Shown piece by piece: positions 62,761-64,000 of a stretch of DNA of 64,000 nt. The notes under the pieces are model-generated. The model was given only the letters and a program-made list of their open reading frames with translations. It did not search any database and had not been told where the DNA came from. Both the position numbers and the translations under genes were made by a program. The stretch is from Atopsyche davidsoni. Its lineage: Eukaryota; Arthropoda; Insecta; Trichoptera; Hydrobiosidae. Within the stretch, counting starts at the first letter, position 1. Every line of letters begins with the position of its first letter. The stretch is from positions 7,230,501 through 7,294,500 of the forward strand of contig JAILWY010000015.1 in the NCBI GenBank assembly GCA_022113835.1. The letters are read 5' to 3'.

Positions 62761-64000
62761 CGTCCGGTACATTTTCCAAGAATCCTTAACATTTAAAAGT
62801 CTTTTTTTCAATTGGAATTAAAAGATTAAATATAAACCATGTGCGCCTTATTAATTTAAAAATTAAAAAAAAAAAATCTTTATCAAACTTTGGTTTTAAA
62901 AAGTCGTCATTTTATCCAATTTTTCAACATCTTCAAGATTTTATTTTACCCTGAAAATGGACGTTAATTAAATAATAAAAAATAGATAAATATAATTTAA
63001 TATTTTTTTAATACTCTGTAAGAAAATCAACTCTATCAATAGAATAATAAACTAAGAATTAAATAAATCAAATGACACGATTTCTCCAGGTAAAACGGCC
63101 CTCTATTTCTGTCAGAACGGAGATAGCCTCCAAGCGAGCATGACGCCAATTCGTTTCTCGGTATTTAAAAATCGTTATTGGTTGATTTATCGCTGTACAA
63201 GGCTTGACATCTATTAAAAAAGATATTTAAGCTCATCATGTCACTTTTTAAACATTAATTGTATTAAATTTGTGCGTATTTTGCGAGTAAAATACAAAAA
63301 TGTATTTTATTTAAAAATCTACTTAGAATATTTGTGACGTGTCAGCCATGCTTGATCCATAGAGAACGGAGCAGATGACAGCTTAGGCTACTGTGGTCGT
63401 TTGTCGTTGTTAGTATTGGCAACATTGCATTGAAAGCATGTCTCTCTCTAAGATGTCAATTTGGCAACATAGCTACTTTGTACAAATGACAATTTCGACA
63501 CAGGAGCATTTGCGACCGTAATACCCGACCCAGTGATACTCAACATTTTTTTTCTTACAAGTCACACATGCAATATTTTTGAGTAATGGCTTTTTTCAGG
63601 CAATTAGTTAGTGGGGACTTGGTTTTACACTTATTTCCCATGTATTAAATCTTAATCTTTAAAACCTAAATATATCCAAACGCCTATTTCAAATTTAGTG
63701 TGATATTGAGATAAAACTTTTTTATTTTAGAAAAATCGGGTTTATAATTGCTACACACTACTCTCAATACGTTATCAAGGTGAGAATCAGTAAGTCGATT
63801 TCTATATACATTTCTTGCATATTTCACTTTGGAATACGTGTTTCGGGCTGGAGGTTGAGGATGCCTGGTCTAACAGTCATTGGTCGTGAGATCATAACGA
63901 AGTCTAACCTAAAAATTCATAATTGCATGTACAGTGGCGACGGACAGTTTGTGACAAAATTCAAAATGCCAAGAAAATACTCGCTTTCATATACATACTA

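Larger units (their letters stand above)
50373..64000 (+). other. kibra: kibra intron 3 (at least 13.6 kb, runs off the window)
   Basis: No further WWC coding exon was found to the right edge. CpG-rich patches occur at about 52620-52970, 53220-53400, 54240-54600, 55500-55600, 55740-56110, 57680-58060, 58800-59080, 59680-59940, 61300-61400 and 61600-61830; most carry a GCATTCC/GGAATGC heptamer (ten in this intron). From 62 kb on the sequence is AT-rich with a large hairpin element (62023-62170) and a dispersed repeat (62645-62760). Confidence 0.75.

Overview
The window looks like nuclear DNA of an insect, most likely a moth or butterfly. It has AT-rich introns and spacers, short exons with GT-AG borders, remnants of piggyBac-type, LTR and MITE-like elements, and three conserved animal genes. 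The order Lepidoptera is an inference from overall character; nothing seen proves it.

Layout. (1) About 1 to 6.2 kb, plus strand: the last ten coding exons of a KIAA1549 (DUF3827) family membrane protein gene, with its 5' part outside the window. A 51-bp minisatellite lies in the intron at the left edge, and a 647-bp piggyBac remnant with intact TTAA flanks lies in another intron. (2) 6.2 to 10.6 kb: AT-rich spacer with one hairpin MITE-like element. (3) About 10.6 to 14.63 kb, minus strand: an essentially complete FAM114A (NOXP20) family gene of at least eight coding exons; its last exon is unresolved. (4) 14.7 to 20.4 kb: spacer with no convincing gene. (5) 20.4 kb to the right end, plus strand: promoter, CpG-rich island and first three coding exons of kibra (WWC family), the upstream scaffold of the Hippo growth-control pathway. 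Introns 1 and 2 are 22.6 kb and 6.2 kb, and intron 3 runs for at least 13.6 kb to the edge. Only the two WW domains and the start of the first coiled coil (111 residues) are encoded here.

Main observation. The kibra region is a mosaic of AT-rich DNA and many 100-600 bp CpG-rich patches. Between 20.4 and 61.7 kb I find by eye 37 exact copies of GCATTCC/GGAATGC, where roughly 4-5 are expected by chance; the first 20 kb of the window hold one. This heptamer contains CATTCC, the core site of TEAD/Scalloped, the DNA-binding partner of Yorkie/YAP. One pair is a direct repeat with a 3-bp gap. Because kibra is itself a known Yorkie target in Drosophila, the simplest reading is a very large distributed negative-feedback enhancer spread over the promoter and the first three introns. 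The main competing reading is that the heptamer is a general feature of CpG-rich patches in this genome.

All coordinates and counts were made by hand from the sequence; no database or computation was used.
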